DNA of 64,000 bases from Streptomyces lacrimifluminis (GTDB lineage Bacteria > Actinomycetota > Actinomycetes > Streptomycetales > Streptomycetaceae): assembly GCF_014646095.1 (NCBI RefSeq), contig NZ_BMMU01000006.1, positions 248,001 through 312,000 on the forward strand, in the 5' to 3' direction. Shown piece by piece: positions 18,222 to 28,100 of this stretch. Each line of letters opens with the position of its first letter. Positions within the stretch are counted from its first letter, which is position 1. The notes beneath the pieces are model-generated. The model worked only from the letters and a program-made list of their open reading frames with translations, was not told the origin of the DNA and did no database searches. Position numbers and translations under genes: made by a program.

Positions 18222-18820
18222 CCGCCTCCCCGCCCCGCCAGGCCGTGCCTCCGGACGAGCCGCCCGGCCCGCCCGAGGACCGCGGCCACAGGATCCGCCG
18301 CCGCGCCCTGACCCTGCTGATCATCGTGCTGCTCATCGGTGTCCCGGCCGGCTATCTGGTGATCTCCGCCAACCAGAGCCGCGACAGCGGCAAGGACAAG
18401 GAACGGAAGTGGGCGGCGCGCGGCCTCACCGAGGCCTGGCCGTCCAAGGTCCAGCGCCACATCTACGAGGTGCCCGTCCCGCGCCAGGCCGACGGCAAGG
18501 GAATCCTGTCGACGAAGGTCGCGTACTACGAGACGAACAACTGGCGTACCAGCCGCCTGTACGTCCAGTTCATGACCACGAACGCGGGTCTTGACCACTT
18601 CTTCAAGGCCATGGGTGTCCCCCGCACCAGCCTGAAGAAGGACCAGTTCCCCATCAGCGCCCGTGACCAGAAGATCGTCGGATGGGAGTTCAAGGAGCCG
18701 GGCCAGTGGTGGGGGCTCGCCCACCAGCAGAAGAACCCGGCACCCACGCAGCACATCGTCGTGAAGCGGTCGCACCCCAACCACTACATGGTGTACGTCG
18801 TCTCGCGCACGACCCCCTGA
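18218..18820 (+). CDS. Single-pass membrane-anchored protein
   Basis: This 200-residue protein has a short basic/proline-rich N-terminus, one transmembrane helix (LTLLIIVLLIGVPAGYLVIS, about 29-48) and an extracytoplasmic domain of about 150 residues with no family I recognise. The GTG overlaps the stop of the ROK kinase gene (GTGA), so they are co-translated. It may take part in the same sugar-related function, but that is inference. Confidence 0.8.
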   Translation: MTASPPRQAVPPDEPPGPPEDRGHRIRRRALTLLIIVLLIGVPAGYLVISANQSRDSGKDKERKWAARGLTEAWPSKVQRHIYEVPVPRQADGKGILSTKVAYYETNNWRTSRLYVQFMTTNAGLDHFFKAMGVPRTSLKKDQFPISARDQKIVGWEFKEPGQWWGLAHQQKNPAPTQHIVVKRSHPNHYMVYVVSRTTP

Positions 18821-18934
18821 CCGGCCGCGCGACGCGCTTCCGCCCGTATCCGGGACCGATTGTCAGACCCCGCCCGTACAGTCGAAGACGTCCGACTCGA
18901 CGGACACGACACGAGGGCGGGAGGTGACATACGT

Positions 18935-21766
18935 ATGAGCGACCAGCCGTCGGCGACAGCGGTCGCGGACGTGTCCGTGCGGCTCGCTGCCGTCTTCCTC
19001 CCCGCCCCGCTCCCGCGCGAGGGCCGCGTCGCCTTCTGGGACCCGACGGGGGACACGGGTCTGCCGGGTGAGGGCGGGAGCCACACGGAACTGACGGTCG
19101 TACGACGGCACGGCGCCGGTGTCCGCCGCCGGACCACCCCCGCGCTGACGCTGCCCGTCGACGCGGCGCTGCCGCTGCTCGTGCGGGCCCGCCGCGACCC
19201 CGCAGCCCACCCCGCCACTGCCTGCTGGGGCGCCGCCGCGCTGCACGCCCTGCGGCTCACGGCCCGCGGCAGGCTGCTGCCCGGGCTCACCCCCGCGGGC
19301 CACGACGCCTGGCGAGCGGGCCCGCTGGACCCCGACGACATCGCCCACCTCAGGGCCATCGCCGCCGCCCTGCCCCACGACGGCCACGCGGTGCCCCTGC
19401 CCGGCCCCGGCCCCCTGCTGCTGCCCGAGCCGGAGGCGCTGCTGCGGGCCTTCCTGGACGCCGTCGCGGACACCCTGCCACGCACCCCGGCGGCTCCGTA
19501 CGCCGCGGGAATGCCCTTCGCCGCGCGCCCGGCCCAGCGGCTGCCGGACGCCCACGACTGGGCGGCGGAGGTCGCCGCCGGCATGGACGCGGGCGTGCGG
19601 ATCTCGCTCCGCCTCGACCTGTCGGCGTACGACCTGTTCGACGACCCCGACCGGGTGCGCTCCGCGGGCGCGGCGATCGTCCAGGTGCACAGCCTCGCCG
19701 ACCCCACCCTGGTGACCGACGCGGCGACCCTGTGGGCGGGCACCGCGGACGCGGCCTTCGGAGCACGCGCCCGCGTGGACGCAGCCCTGGCGGTGCGCCG
19801 CGCGGCCCGCGTCTGGCCCCCGCTCGACCGCCTCACCGAGCAGGACGCGCCCGACGCCCTGGCTCTCTCCGAAGAGGAGCTGTACGACCTGCTCGGGGTC
19901 GCCGCCACCCGGCTCGCCGCCGCCGGCGTCGCCGTGCACTGGCCCCGCGATCTTGCCCAGGACCTGACCGCCCAGGCGGTCGTCCGTCCGGCGCCCGGTT
20001 CGGCGAAGGACGGCACCGGCTTCTTCGAGAGCGAGGAACTCCTGCAGTTCCGCTGGCAGTTGGCGCTCGGCGGAGATCCGCTCACCGAGGCCGAGATGGA
20101 CGTGCTGGCGGAGGCCCACCGTCCCGTCGTACGCCTCAAGGACCAGTGGGTGCTCGTCGACCCCGCCCTCGTCCGCAAGGCCCGTAAGCGCGAACTGGGC
20201 CTGCTCGACCCGGTCGACGCACTCTCCGCGGCACTCACCGGCCGCGTGGAGGTCGACGGCGAGAGCGTCGAGGCGGTCCCGGTCGGCGCGCTGGCGGCCC
20301 TGCGTGACCGGCTGACGGCGGGCATCGTCCCCGTGGAACCGCCGCCGGGACTCCAGGCCCGCCTGCGCGACTACCAGCTCCGGGGGCTGGCCTGGCTGGA
20401 CCTGATGACCTCCCTCGGCCTCGGCGGCTGCCTCGCCGACGACATGGGGCTCGGCAAGACGATCACCGTCATCGCCCTGCATCTGCGGCGGGCCCGCAGC
20501 GAACCGACGCTGGTGGTCTGCCCGGCCTCCCTGCTGGGCAACTGGCAGCGCGAGATCAACAAGTTCGCGCCCGGCGTCCCCGTCCGCCGCTACCACGGCC
20601 CCGACCGCACCCTGGAGGACATGACGGGCGGCTTCGTCCTCACGACGTACGGCACCATGCGGTCGACGGCGCCCCGGCTGGCCGAGCAGCCGTGGGGGAT
20701 GGTCGTCGCGGACGAGGCGCAGCACGTCAAGAACCCGTACTCGGCGACGGCGAAGGCACTGCGCACGATTCCGACCCCCGCGCGCGTGGCGCTCACCGGC
20801 ACCCCCGTGGAGAACAACCTCTCCGAACTCTGGGCCCTGCTCGACTGGACCACCCCGGGCCTCCTGGGACCCCTCAAGTCCTTCCGCGCCCGGCACGCGC
20901 GCGCGGTGGAGACCGGTGAGGACGAGGAGGCGGTGGCCCGGCTCGCCCGCCTGGTCCGCCCGTTCCTGCTGCGCCGCAAGAAGTCCGACCCGGGCATCGT
21001 CCCCGAACTGCCGCCGAAGACGGAGACGGACCACCCGGTCCCCCTGACCCGAGAGCAGGCCGCGCTGTACGAGGCGGTCGTACGCGAGTCGCTGCTCGCC
21101 ATCGAGTCGGCGGACGGCATCGCCCGCCGGGGCCTGGTGCTGAAGCTGCTGACCTCCCTCAAGCAGATCTGCGACCACCCCGCCCTGTACCTGAAGGAAG
21201 CTGCCCCCGGACCCGCCGCAGGGGACCGACTGGCCGCCCGCTCCGGCAAACTCGCCCTGCTGGACGAGCTGTTGGACACCCTGCTCGCCGAGGACGGCTC
21301 GGCCCTGGTCTTCACGCAGTACGTGGGGATGGCCCGCCTGATCACGGCCCACCTCGTGGCCCGCGCGGTCCCGGTGGAACTGCTCCACGGCGGCACCCCG
21401 GTCGCCGAGAGGGAACGCATGGTGGACCGCTTCCAGAGCGGCGCGACCCCGATCCTGATCCTCTCCCTCAAGGCCGCAGGGACCGGCCTGAACCTCACGC
21501 GCGCGGGCCACGTCATCCACTTCGACCGCTGGTGGAACCCCGCGGTCGAGGAACAGGCGACGGACCGTGCCTACCGCATCGGCCAGACCCAGCCGGTCCA
21601 GGTCCACCGCCTGATCACCGAGGGCACGGTCGAGGACCGCATCGCCGAGATGCTGGAGTCCAAGCGCGCCCTGGCCGACGCGATCCTCACCTCCGGCGAG
21701 TCGTCCTTCACGGAACTGACGGACCGGGCACTGTCCGACCTGGTCTCCCTGAGGGGGGCGGTGTGA
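18935..21766 (+). CDS. SNF2-family DEAD/DEAH helicase
   Basis: This 943-residue protein has an N-terminal SNF2-associated region (1-430) followed by the Swi2/Snf2 motor: Walker A DDMGLGKT (about 501-508), DEAQ box (593-596), LTGTPVENNLSELW, and the C-terminal helicase lobe with TGLNLTRA and DRAYRIGQTQPV (motif VI). The ATG at 18935 is set by a near-perfect GGAGGTGA 8 bases upstream. It overlaps by one base the SWIM zinc-finger gene, a conserved Streptomyces pairing. It probably remodels DNA-protein complexes or acts in repair; the role is not established. Confidence 0.93.
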   Translation: MSDQPSATAVADVSVRLAAVFLPAPLPREGRVAFWDPTGDTGLPGEGGSHTELTVVRRHGAGVRRRTTPALTLPVDAALPLLVRARRDPAAHPATACWGAAALHALRLTARGRLLPGLTPAGHDAWRAGPLDPDDIAHLRAIAAALPHDGHAVPLPGPGPLLLPEPEALLRAFLDAVADTLPRTPAAPYAAGMPFAARPAQRLPDAHDWAAEVAAGMDAGVRISLRLDLSAYDLFDDPDRVRSAGAAIVQVHSLADPTLVTDAATLWAGTADAAFGARARVDAALAVRRAARVWPPLDRLTEQDAPDALALSEEELYDLLGVAATRLAAAGVAVHWPRDLAQDLTAQAVVRPAPGSAKDGTGFFESEELLQFRWQLALGGDPLTEAEMDVLAEAHRPVVRLKDQWVLVDPALVRKARKRELGLLDPVDALSAALTGRVEVDGESVEAVPVGALAALRDRLTAGIVPVEPPPGLQARLRDYQLRGLAWLDLMTSLGLGGCLADDMGLGKTITVIALHLRRARSEPTLVVCPASLLGNWQREINKFAPGVPVRRYHGPDRTLEDMTGGFVLTTYGTMRSTAPRLAEQPWGMVVADEAQHVKNPYSATAKALRTIPTPARVALTGTPVENNLSELWALLDWTTPGLLGPLKSFRARHARAVETGEDEEAVARLARLVRPFLLRRKKSDPGIVPELPPKTETDHPVPLTREQAALYEAVVRESLLAIESADGIARRGLVLKLLTSLKQICDHPALYLKEAAPGPAAGDRLAARSGKLALLDELLDTLLAEDGSALVFTQYVGMARLITAHLVARAVPVELLHGGTPVAERERMVDRFQSGATPILILSLKAAGTGLNLTRAGHVIHFDRWWNPAVEEQATDRAYRIGQTQPVQVHRLITEGTVEDRIAEMLESKRALADAILTSGESSFTELTDRALSDLVSLRGAV

Positions 21767-23907
21767 TGGCGCCGGAGGAGCACCGGGAGCGAGGGGAGGA
21801 GCACGGCACGGTGGGGGAGGAGCCGGCGTCGGCCGGGCGCCCCCTGTCGGGCGAGGCCGAGCCGGACCGGCCCGCCGACGCCGCGCGCAGGGCGTTGCGG
21901 GCGGCGCGGGAGCGCGCGGGCCAGGAGACGACCGGGACATCCGGCACGGTTCAGGCAGCGGCGCGGGAATCCCGGCCGTCAGACGCGGCTCGTGCCGCTC
22001 TGCGCGGCGCGGTGACGCCGACCGGGGACCAGGTCGCTCAGCCAGAGGTGGCGGACGTGACCGGCCCGGAGGTCCGTGAGGCTCCGACGGCGTGTACCGA
22101 CACCGGGGACCGCAAGGGCGGGCGCCCCGGGGACATCGCCCGCGAGGCTCTGCGTGCCGCGCGCGGGGAGGCACGGCGGGCCCGCCCGGACGCGGAGACG
22201 TCGGCGGCCGAGACCACCCGGCGGCCCGTCCGACCCGTGCCAGGGCAGGACCCACGTGACCGGAGCGCCGGGGACCGGAGACGTGACGTACGGGAACTGC
22301 TCGCCGGATCCTTCGAGTTGCCCACCGACGACTCCCCGCCGGTTCCGGTGCGGGAGCCGGAGACCCGGGACGAGGGGCCGTACACGGATCCGTCGCCACC
22401 GGTGACCGTCGGGGACGTCCTGCGTGCCGTTGCCACGCCGGTCCCGCGAGGCGGCGCCGTGGGCGCCGTGGCTCCGGCGGCGGCACCAGGCAGCGGGCCG
22501 TGGGACACCCGGCACACCGCGGGCACCCCGGACACCCGAAACACCCGGACCACTGCCAGGTTCAGGCAGGCGGCGCCGCCCGCCGAGGCTCCCCCCGCCA
22601 CTTCACGCCTCGCCTCCCCGTCGTCCTCCATGGCCGCCCCCGGCCGTGACGGTGAGCTGCGCCGGACCTTCCCCGCTCTGCCGGCCTCGGCGAACCGGGA
22701 GGCGTCGTCCCAGCACGCCGGCTTCGCGGAGAGCTGGTGGGGGAACGCCTGGGTGGCCGCCCTGGAGGAGGGCGCGCTGGACGCCGCCCGGCTGGTGCGG
22801 GGGCGCGGGTACGCCGCCAAGGGGCATGTCGATGCCATCACCGTGACACCGGGGCTCGTCCTCGCCTATGTGCAGGGCTCCCGGCCGCGTCCGTACCGCG
22901 TCCAGGTGCGGCTGCGCACCCTCGGCGACCAGGAGTGGGAGCGGTTCCTGGACGCCGCCGTGGAGCGGCCCGGGCACATCGCCGCGCTGCTCGACAAGGA
23001 GATGCCGCAGTCCCTCGCCGACTGCGGGGTTCCACTGCTGCCGGGCCCCGGCGACCTCGACCCCCTGTGCAGCTGCCCCGACTCCGGACACCCGTGCAAA
23101 CACGCCGCCGCCCTCTGCTACCAGACCGCCCGTCTCCTCGACGCCGACCCCTTCGTCCTGCTCCTCCTGCGGGGCCGGGGCGAGCGGGAGGTGCTCGACG
23201 AGTTGTCCCGGCGCAACGCCGCCCGCGCCGCCCGTGCCGCTCAGGAGCAGCAGCCGGGGTCCTTCCCCGGGGTCCGGGCCTCCGACGCGCTCGCCCCACG
23301 CTCCCTCCCGCCCCTCCCGGCCCCGCTGCCTCCCCGCCCGCACCCGGAGCCGCCCCCGGCCTACCCGGCGTCCCCTGGTGGCCCGGACCCCTTCGCGCTG
23401 GACCAGCTCGCGACGGACGCCGCCGCCCGCGCCCACACACTGCTCACCAGCGGCCACGACCCGGTCGGTGAGCTGACCCTGTGGCAGGACGCCGTACGTC
23501 TCGCCGCCGCCCGCCCCGGCTCCGGCCTCACCGCCGGCACCCGCGCCCTCTACTCCTCGCTCGCCAGAGCGGCCGACCGCACCCCGGCGGATCTGGCCCG
23601 TGCGGTGGCCGCCTGGCGGCAGGGCGGACTCGACGGACTCGCGGTCCTCGAAGAGGCCTGGGACCCGCCGGCGGGACGGTTCGACCGCGCCCGCCCCCTC
23701 CTCCTCGCCGCCGATCTCCCCGCCTTCAGACCCCGGCGCAACCACCTCACCCACCCGCGCGGCCACATACAGCTTCGCCTGGGCCGAGACGGCCTCTGGT
23801 ACGCGTACGAGTCCGAACCGGGCCACGACGACTGGTGGCCCCGCGGCACCCCCGACCTGGATCCGGTCGGCGCCCTCACCGGCCTCGGCAACCCGACGGA
23901 ACCCTGA
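21766..23907 (+). CDS. SWIM zinc-finger protein
   Basis: This 713-residue protein has a long, low-complexity, charged N-terminus (1-310), then a conserved domain beginning FAESWWGNAWVAALE, and the SWIM motif CSCPDSGHPCKH with Cys435, Cys437, Cys444 and His446. Three copies of a DAARxALRAAR-like helix (37-49, 72-82, 122-134) occur in the N-terminus. The ATG overlaps the helicase stop, so the two are translationally coupled. SWIM proteins bind DNA or partner proteins; here a helicase accessory role is likely. Confidence 0.88.
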   Translation: MAPEEHRERGEEHGTVGEEPASAGRPLSGEAEPDRPADAARRALRAARERAGQETTGTSGTVQAAARESRPSDAARAALRGAVTPTGDQVAQPEVADVTGPEVREAPTACTDTGDRKGGRPGDIAREALRAARGEARRARPDAETSAAETTRRPVRPVPGQDPRDRSAGDRRRDVRELLAGSFELPTDDSPPVPVREPETRDEGPYTDPSPPVTVGDVLRAVATPVPRGGAVGAVAPAAAPGSGPWDTRHTAGTPDTRNTRTTARFRQAAPPAEAPPATSRLASPSSSMAAPGRDGELRRTFPALPASANREASSQHAGFAESWWGNAWVAALEEGALDAARLVRGRGYAAKGHVDAITVTPGLVLAYVQGSRPRPYRVQVRLRTLGDQEWERFLDAAVERPGHIAALLDKEMPQSLADCGVPLLPGPGDLDPLCSCPDSGHPCKHAAALCYQTARLLDADPFVLLLLRGRGEREVLDELSRRNAARAARAAQEQQPGSFPGVRASDALAPRSLPPLPAPLPPRPHPEPPPAYPASPGGPDPFALDQLATDAAARAHTLLTSGHDPVGELTLWQDAVRLAAARPGSGLTAGTRALYSSLARAADRTPADLARAVAAWRQGGLDGLAVLEEAWDPPAGRFDRARPLLLAADLPAFRPRRNHLTHPRGHIQLRLGRDGLWYAYESEPGHDDWWPRGTPDLDPVGALTGLGNPTEP

Positions 23908-24254
23908 CCGGGGCGGTCGGGTCGTCCGGGACCAGGCTCCCCACCACCGGGGACGAGCGTCGCTCCGGCCACCGGGACGCAGCGCGCCCATGGCACCGAC
24001 CACGCCGAGGAACTCGTCGTCGGGGAGACGCACACGCGTGCCTCGGACCGTGTCCTTACCCGTATCCGGGACGCCTTGTGCGCCCGGAGGGAGTTCACCG
24101 TGGTGTTCACCGTCTCGGCTATTTGTGCGCTCGCAGCATGCTGCGAGCGCACGACACACCGGCCGACATGCCGGCCGTGGGCTTCGGCAGCGTGCCCAAC
24201 CGTGTCTTCACCGACACCGAGGACCTGATCGCCGCCGCCCGGCGGGACCCGTTC
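23908..24254. other. Gap with a 28-bp perfect palindrome
   Basis: No convincing gene in 347 bp. It contains a perfect inverted repeat at 24125-24152. A short open frame starts inside it (MLRAHDTPADMPAVGFGSVP...), with no family recognised. Confidence 0.5.
24125..24152. repeat. Perfect 28-bp palindrome
   Basis: Each half-site is GTGCGCTCGCAGCA, with no mismatch and no spacer. It has no T-run and lies between convergent genes, so it could be an operator, a recombination site or a terminator stem. Confidence 0.85.
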
Positions 24255-24983
24255 CTACGACGGGCCCGGGGCTGTGACGGCCACGTAGACGGTGTTGGTC
24301 GAGGTGCCGCCCTGCAGGGGATTGTCGAAGTCGACTACATGCGCCGCCGACTGCGGGAAGACCTCGGTGAGTGCGGAGGTGAACTGTTCGTCCGGCGGGT
24401 CGTTCGACCACAGGGCGAAGACCCCGGCGGGGTGGAGGTGCTCGCTGAGCGCGCGGAGCCCGGCAGGCTGGTAGAGCGCCGCGTGACGCGGGTGGAGCAC
24501 ATGGCGCGGCGAGTGGTCGACATCCAGCAGAACGGCGTGGAAGCGGCGGCCCGGCTCCCTCGGGTCCAGACCGCTCGAATCGGCCGCCATCGCGAAGAAG
24601 TCGCCCTGGACCAGGCGGCACCGGGCGTCCGAGGACAGCCGGGTGCCAAGAGGGACCAGGCCGCGCTGATGCCAGTCGATGACTTCGGCGAGCGTGTCGA
24701 TCACGGCCAGCGAGCGCACCCGGGGATCGTCCAGCACAGCCTGGGCGGTGTACCCGAGTCCGAGTCCGCCGACCGCGACGTCCAGGTCGGTGCCGGGCAG
24801 TTTCGCCAGCCCCAGTTCCGCGAGTGCGATCTCGCCGGCCGTGAAGAGGCTGGACATCAGGAACTCGTCGCCGAGCTTGACCTCGTACACATCGGTGCCC
24901 GACACCGGGTCGCGTCGGCGCCGCAGGCTGATGTCGCCCATCGGCGTCGGACGCCAGTCGATCTCCTCGAAACGCGCACTCAT
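24255..24983 (-). CDS. Spermidine-synthase-like class I methyltransferase-fold protein
   Basis: This 242-residue protein has the AdoMet/decarboxy-AdoMet binding core DVAVGGLGLGYTAQAVLDD followed by LAVIDTLAEVIDWH, and later LLDVDHSPRHVLHPRHAALY, the layout of spermidine-synthase-like proteins without the N-terminal beta domain. ATG at 24983 follows AAAGG. Whether it transfers methyl or aminopropyl groups cannot be told. It is co-directional with the RNase J gene upstream, but a strong hairpin separates them. Confidence 0.8.
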   Translation of the reverse strand: MSARFEEIDWRPTPMGDISLRRRRDPVSGTDVYEVKLGDEFLMSSLFTAGEIALAELGLAKLPGTDLDVAVGGLGLGYTAQAVLDDPRVRSLAVIDTLAEVIDWHQRGLVPLGTRLSSDARCRLVQGDFFAMAADSSGLDPREPGRRFHAVLLDVDHSPRHVLHPRHAALYQPAGLRALSEHLHPAGVFALWSNDPPDEQFTSALTEVFPQSAAHVVDFDNPLQGGTSTNTVYVAVTAPGPS

Positions 24984-25079
24984 CCGTTTACCTTTCTGAC
25001 GCACCGTCGGTGCCCGGAACCTGTGCCCGGTACCGGTGCCTGGACGCCGCTCCGCGCAGGCGCGGACGGAGTTGCGAAA

Positions 25080-25115
25080 CCGTCCCCGCCCCGCCGGCAG
25101 GCAGGACGGGGACGG
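25080..25115 (-). terminator. Strong GC stem-loop after RNase J
   Basis: CCGTCCCC and GGGGACGG arms surround a 20-base interior, 22 bases beyond the RNase J stop codon. It is a likely intrinsic or pause hairpin. Confidence 0.55.
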
Positions 25116-25137
25116 GGGAGCGGAAGGGAACCGCCGG

Positions 25138-26823
25138 TCAGGCGTCGATGATGACGGGGATGATGAGAGGCCTGCGGCGGTGGGTACGGTAGGCCCAGTT
25201 CGCCACGGCACGGGCGAGGAGCTGTTCCAGCTGGCGTGCGTCGCCGACGCCTTCCTGGGCCGCGGTCGCCAGAGTCTTCTCGATGACCGGGATGACCGGT
25301 TCGAACGTGGTGTCGTCGTGGACGAACCCGCGGGCCAGGAAGTCGGGAGTCTCGGCAAGGGCACCCGTGTCGGCGTCGACGATCGCCACCACGGTGACCA
25401 CGCCTTCCTCCGCGAGGGTGACCCGGTCCTTCAGGGACGCCTCGGTGGCGCCACCGACCTCCATGCCGTCCACGTAGACGTTGCCCGCGGGGACCTTGCC
25501 GGTGATCGACGCCCGCCCGTCCACGAGGTCGACGACGACGCCGTCCTCGGCGATGACGACCCGCTCGGGATCGACTCCCGTACGGATGGCCAGGTCGGCG
25601 TTGGCCCGCAGGTGGCGCCATTCGCCGTGCACGGGCATGACGTTGCGGGGCTTGACGATGTTGTAGCAGTACACGAGCTCGCCGGCGCTGGCGTGCCCGG
25701 AGACGTGCACCTTGGCGTTGCCCTTGTGGACGACATGGGCGCCCCACCGGGTCAGCCCGTTGATCACCCGGTAGATGGCGTTCTCGTTGCCGGGGATCAG
25801 GGAACTGGCGAGCAGGACGGTGTCGCCCTTGCCGATGCGGATCACATGGTCGCGGTTGGCCATCCGGGACAGAGCGGCCATCGGCTCGCCCTGGGATCCC
25901 GTGCAGACCAGGGCGATCTTGTGGTCCGCCATCTTCTCCATCTCCTTGGTGCTCACGACCAGGCCGCTGGGAACCTTCAGGTACCCGAGGTCGCGGGCGA
26001 TGCCCATGTTGCGGACCATGGAACGGCCCACGAAGGCGACCTTGCGGCCGTGCTGGTGCGCGGCGTCCAGGACCTGCTGGATGCGGTGCACATGGCTGGC
26101 GAAGCTGGAGACGATCACCCGGCGCGGGGCGGTACGCATCACCTGCTCGATCGCCGGGTTCAGTTCGCGTTCGGAGGTGGTGAAGCCGGGGACTTCGGCG
26201 TTGGTGGAGTCGGTGAGGAAGAGGTCGACGCCCTCCTCGCCGAGGCGGGCGAAGGCGCGCAGGTCGGTGATGCGGTCGTCCAGCGGGAACTGGTCCATCT
26301 TGAAGTCCCCGGTGTGCAGCACCATGCCGGCCCCGGTACGGATGGCGACCGCGAGACTGTCCGGAATGGAGTGGTTGACCGCCACGAACTCGCAGTTGAA
26401 GGGGCCGAAACCGCGCCGGTCGCCCTCACGTACCCGCACCGCGCGCGGCCGGATTCCGTGCTCCTTGAGCTTGGCCTCCAGGAACGCCAGTGTCAGCTTC
26501 GAGCCCACGACAGGGATGTCGGAGCGCTCTCGCAGGAGATACGGCACGGCACCGATGTGGTCCTCGTGGCCATGGGTGAGCACCAGGGCCACGATGTCGT
26601 CCAGACGATCGCGGATCGAGGTGAAGTCCGGCAGGATCACGTCGACGCCGGGCTGGGTCTCTTCGGGGAACAGCACGCCGCAGTCGACGATGAGCAGCTT
26701 GCCGGCATGCTCGAAGACGGTCATGTTGCGGCCGATCTCACCCAGACCGCCCAGGGCGACGACCCTCAGCCCTCCTTCAGGCAGGGGAGGGGCGGCTTTC
26801 AGTTCGGGATGTGGATGACTCAT
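25138..26823 (-). CDS. rnj: Ribonuclease J
   Basis: This 561-residue metallo-beta-lactamase/beta-CASP nuclease has HGHEDH (84-89), a GDFKMD metal-site motif, DSTNAE, and the beta-CASP region with SGHAS and MPVHGEWRHL. RNase J cuts and 5'-trims RNA. The characterised Streptomyces rnj gene lies in a different neighbourhood, next to dapA, so this copy among accessory fragments may be a paralogue. Length and motifs are complete, so it should be active. Confidence 0.9.
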   Translation of the reverse strand: MSHPHPELKAAPPLPEGGLRVVALGGLGEIGRNMTVFEHAGKLLIVDCGVLFPEETQPGVDVILPDFTSIRDRLDDIVALVLTHGHEDHIGAVPYLLRERSDIPVVGSKLTLAFLEAKLKEHGIRPRAVRVREGDRRGFGPFNCEFVAVNHSIPDSLAVAIRTGAGMVLHTGDFKMDQFPLDDRITDLRAFARLGEEGVDLFLTDSTNAEVPGFTTSERELNPAIEQVMRTAPRRVIVSSFASHVHRIQQVLDAAHQHGRKVAFVGRSMVRNMGIARDLGYLKVPSGLVVSTKEMEKMADHKIALVCTGSQGEPMAALSRMANRDHVIRIGKGDTVLLASSLIPGNENAIYRVINGLTRWGAHVVHKGNAKVHVSGHASAGELVYCYNIVKPRNVMPVHGEWRHLRANADLAIRTGVDPERVVIAEDGVVVDLVDGRASITGKVPAGNVYVDGMEVGGATEASLKDRVTLAEEGVVTVVAIVDADTGALAETPDFLARGFVHDDTTFEPVIPVIEKTLATAAQEGVGDARQLEQLLARAVANWAYRTHRRRPLIIPVIIDA

Positions 26824-27479
26824 ATTCCGACGTTACCGGAGAGCCGGCCGAGGTGATCCACTGGCTGCCCAACCAGCCAGGTCATCACGGCGCGGCCGAG
26901 GCGGTCGGCGGGTGGAGCGGGGGTCGGGCCCTGACCAGCTCGCCCGGTATGCCCGTACAGGGGTGCGCTTGTGCCGTACGCGTCCTCGGTGTGCGTACGG
27001 TCGGTGCCCGCCCCGTCGTCCAGGTAGCCGGCGGACCTCGACGCGAAATGGTCCGAGCGGTGAGCTGGCCGTCCTTCGTCGACAGCCACATTTTCTGGCC
27101 ACGCGGCGTATGGACGATGCTCGGCTTCGCCCTGGGCTTCGCGCTGCTCGCCTGGGGGACCGGGAGAAGCGCCCCCACCGGCGAAGCCGGCCTGCTTCCC
27201 CGCCGCCGAGCGGACGATCACGTGACTGGAGGGTGAAGCGATCTGCCGGACGGGAGCGTGGCGGGCCCGGCACAGCCGGTCGGCAGCAGGTGGTTGAGGG
27301 GCAGGGCGATCACGGCCTGCGCGCCGAGCCGGGTGCGGGGTCGGAGGGGGCGCCGAAGGGCCGAGGACACGGTGCGCGCCTACGACCGGTCATCAGAGCC
27401 GGACGAGCAGCGGCGGGCGACGATCGGGACGACTTCGGGGGCGCCTGCGGTCGCCGTACACCTCTGCACTGTTCCCCCA
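26824..27479. other. 656-bp stretch without a supported gene
   Basis: Several open frames exist but none resembles a known family. One + frame contains a hydrophobic run (VWTMLGFALGFALLAWG, near 27108-27160) that might be a remnant of a membrane protein. The tail before 27480 looks non-coding. Confidence 0.35.
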
Positions 27480-28100
27480 TCAGGGCTGTGGGGCGCAGCC
27501 CATCTCCGAGGTGAAGATCACAGGGTCGCTGTCGAACCCACGGAGCATCTCGTGGAACTCCCAGGCCCCGGAAGCGTCCCGGGTGAACTCGGCGACCGTC
27601 AACGCGGTGGATCCGGAGACCTGTGCGAAGTCGTCCTTCAGAAGCTCCTTGTACCCGTCGACCACCAGCACCCCGGCGTTCGACAGTTCGCCGAATGTCT
27701 TGGGGCCGCTGTTCTGGTGGATCGCCACGCCCACGACCACCCGTGCGATGGAGGAAGCGAGGCGATCGAGCTCCAGGGTCATCACTTCGACGTAGCCGAA
27801 GCCCTGACCGGTCTGGCTGTGCCGGCTCATGTTGATGGTGCCGTCCGGTGAGCGGCTGTCGAAGTGGACGACGTACACAGGCCGCCCGTAGGGGGCGTCC
27901 GTCGAGTAGGTCGTGGTGATGATGTCGAGATGGTGAGGCGGCTGATGCAAGGGACTCGGATCCCACTTGAGCCGTACCTCGGCCTTCCTCACTCCCTGGC
28001 TGTCACTGCTCACCGGATTGTTGCCTCTCCTCTGCGAAGCCACCACGGGACGGTCCCCCGCAAGGGCAAGTATGGCTCTTGACCGGCCTGTTGAAGCCAT
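27480..28100 (-). CDS. TerD-family protein
   Basis: This protein of about 206 residues contains a TerD/CABP-type domain: VRLKWDPSP, the Asp-rich HLDIITTTY strand, PYGRPVYVVHFDS, and the ending DPVIFTSEMG. TerD proteins bind Ca2+ and are linked to tellurite resistance, phage inhibition and stress complexes. The frame stays open far upstream, but TerD similarity begins near 28060. ATG at 28100 is the most reasonable start, although its ribosome binding site is poor. No other ter genes are beside it. Confidence 0.72.
   Translation of the reverse strand: MASTGRSRAILALAGDRPVVASQRRGNNPVSSDSQGVRKAEVRLKWDPSPLHQPPHHLDIITTTYSTDAPYGRPVYVVHFDSRSPDGTINMSRHSQTGQGFGYVEVMTLELDRLASSIARVVVGVAIHQNSGPKTFGELSNAGVLVVDGYKELLKDDFAQVSGSTALTVAEFTRDASGAWEFHEMLRGFDSDPVIFTSEMGCAPQP

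Noticed and set aside
18863..22486. A 1207-residue open frame on the - strand over the helicase
   Set aside because: It is antisense to the SNF2 gene, low complexity, with no recognisable motif; the helicase has all its motifs and a strong ribosome binding site.
25036..26856. A 606-residue open frame opposite RNase J
   Set aside because: Antisense shadow; the RNase J frame has intact catalytic motifs.
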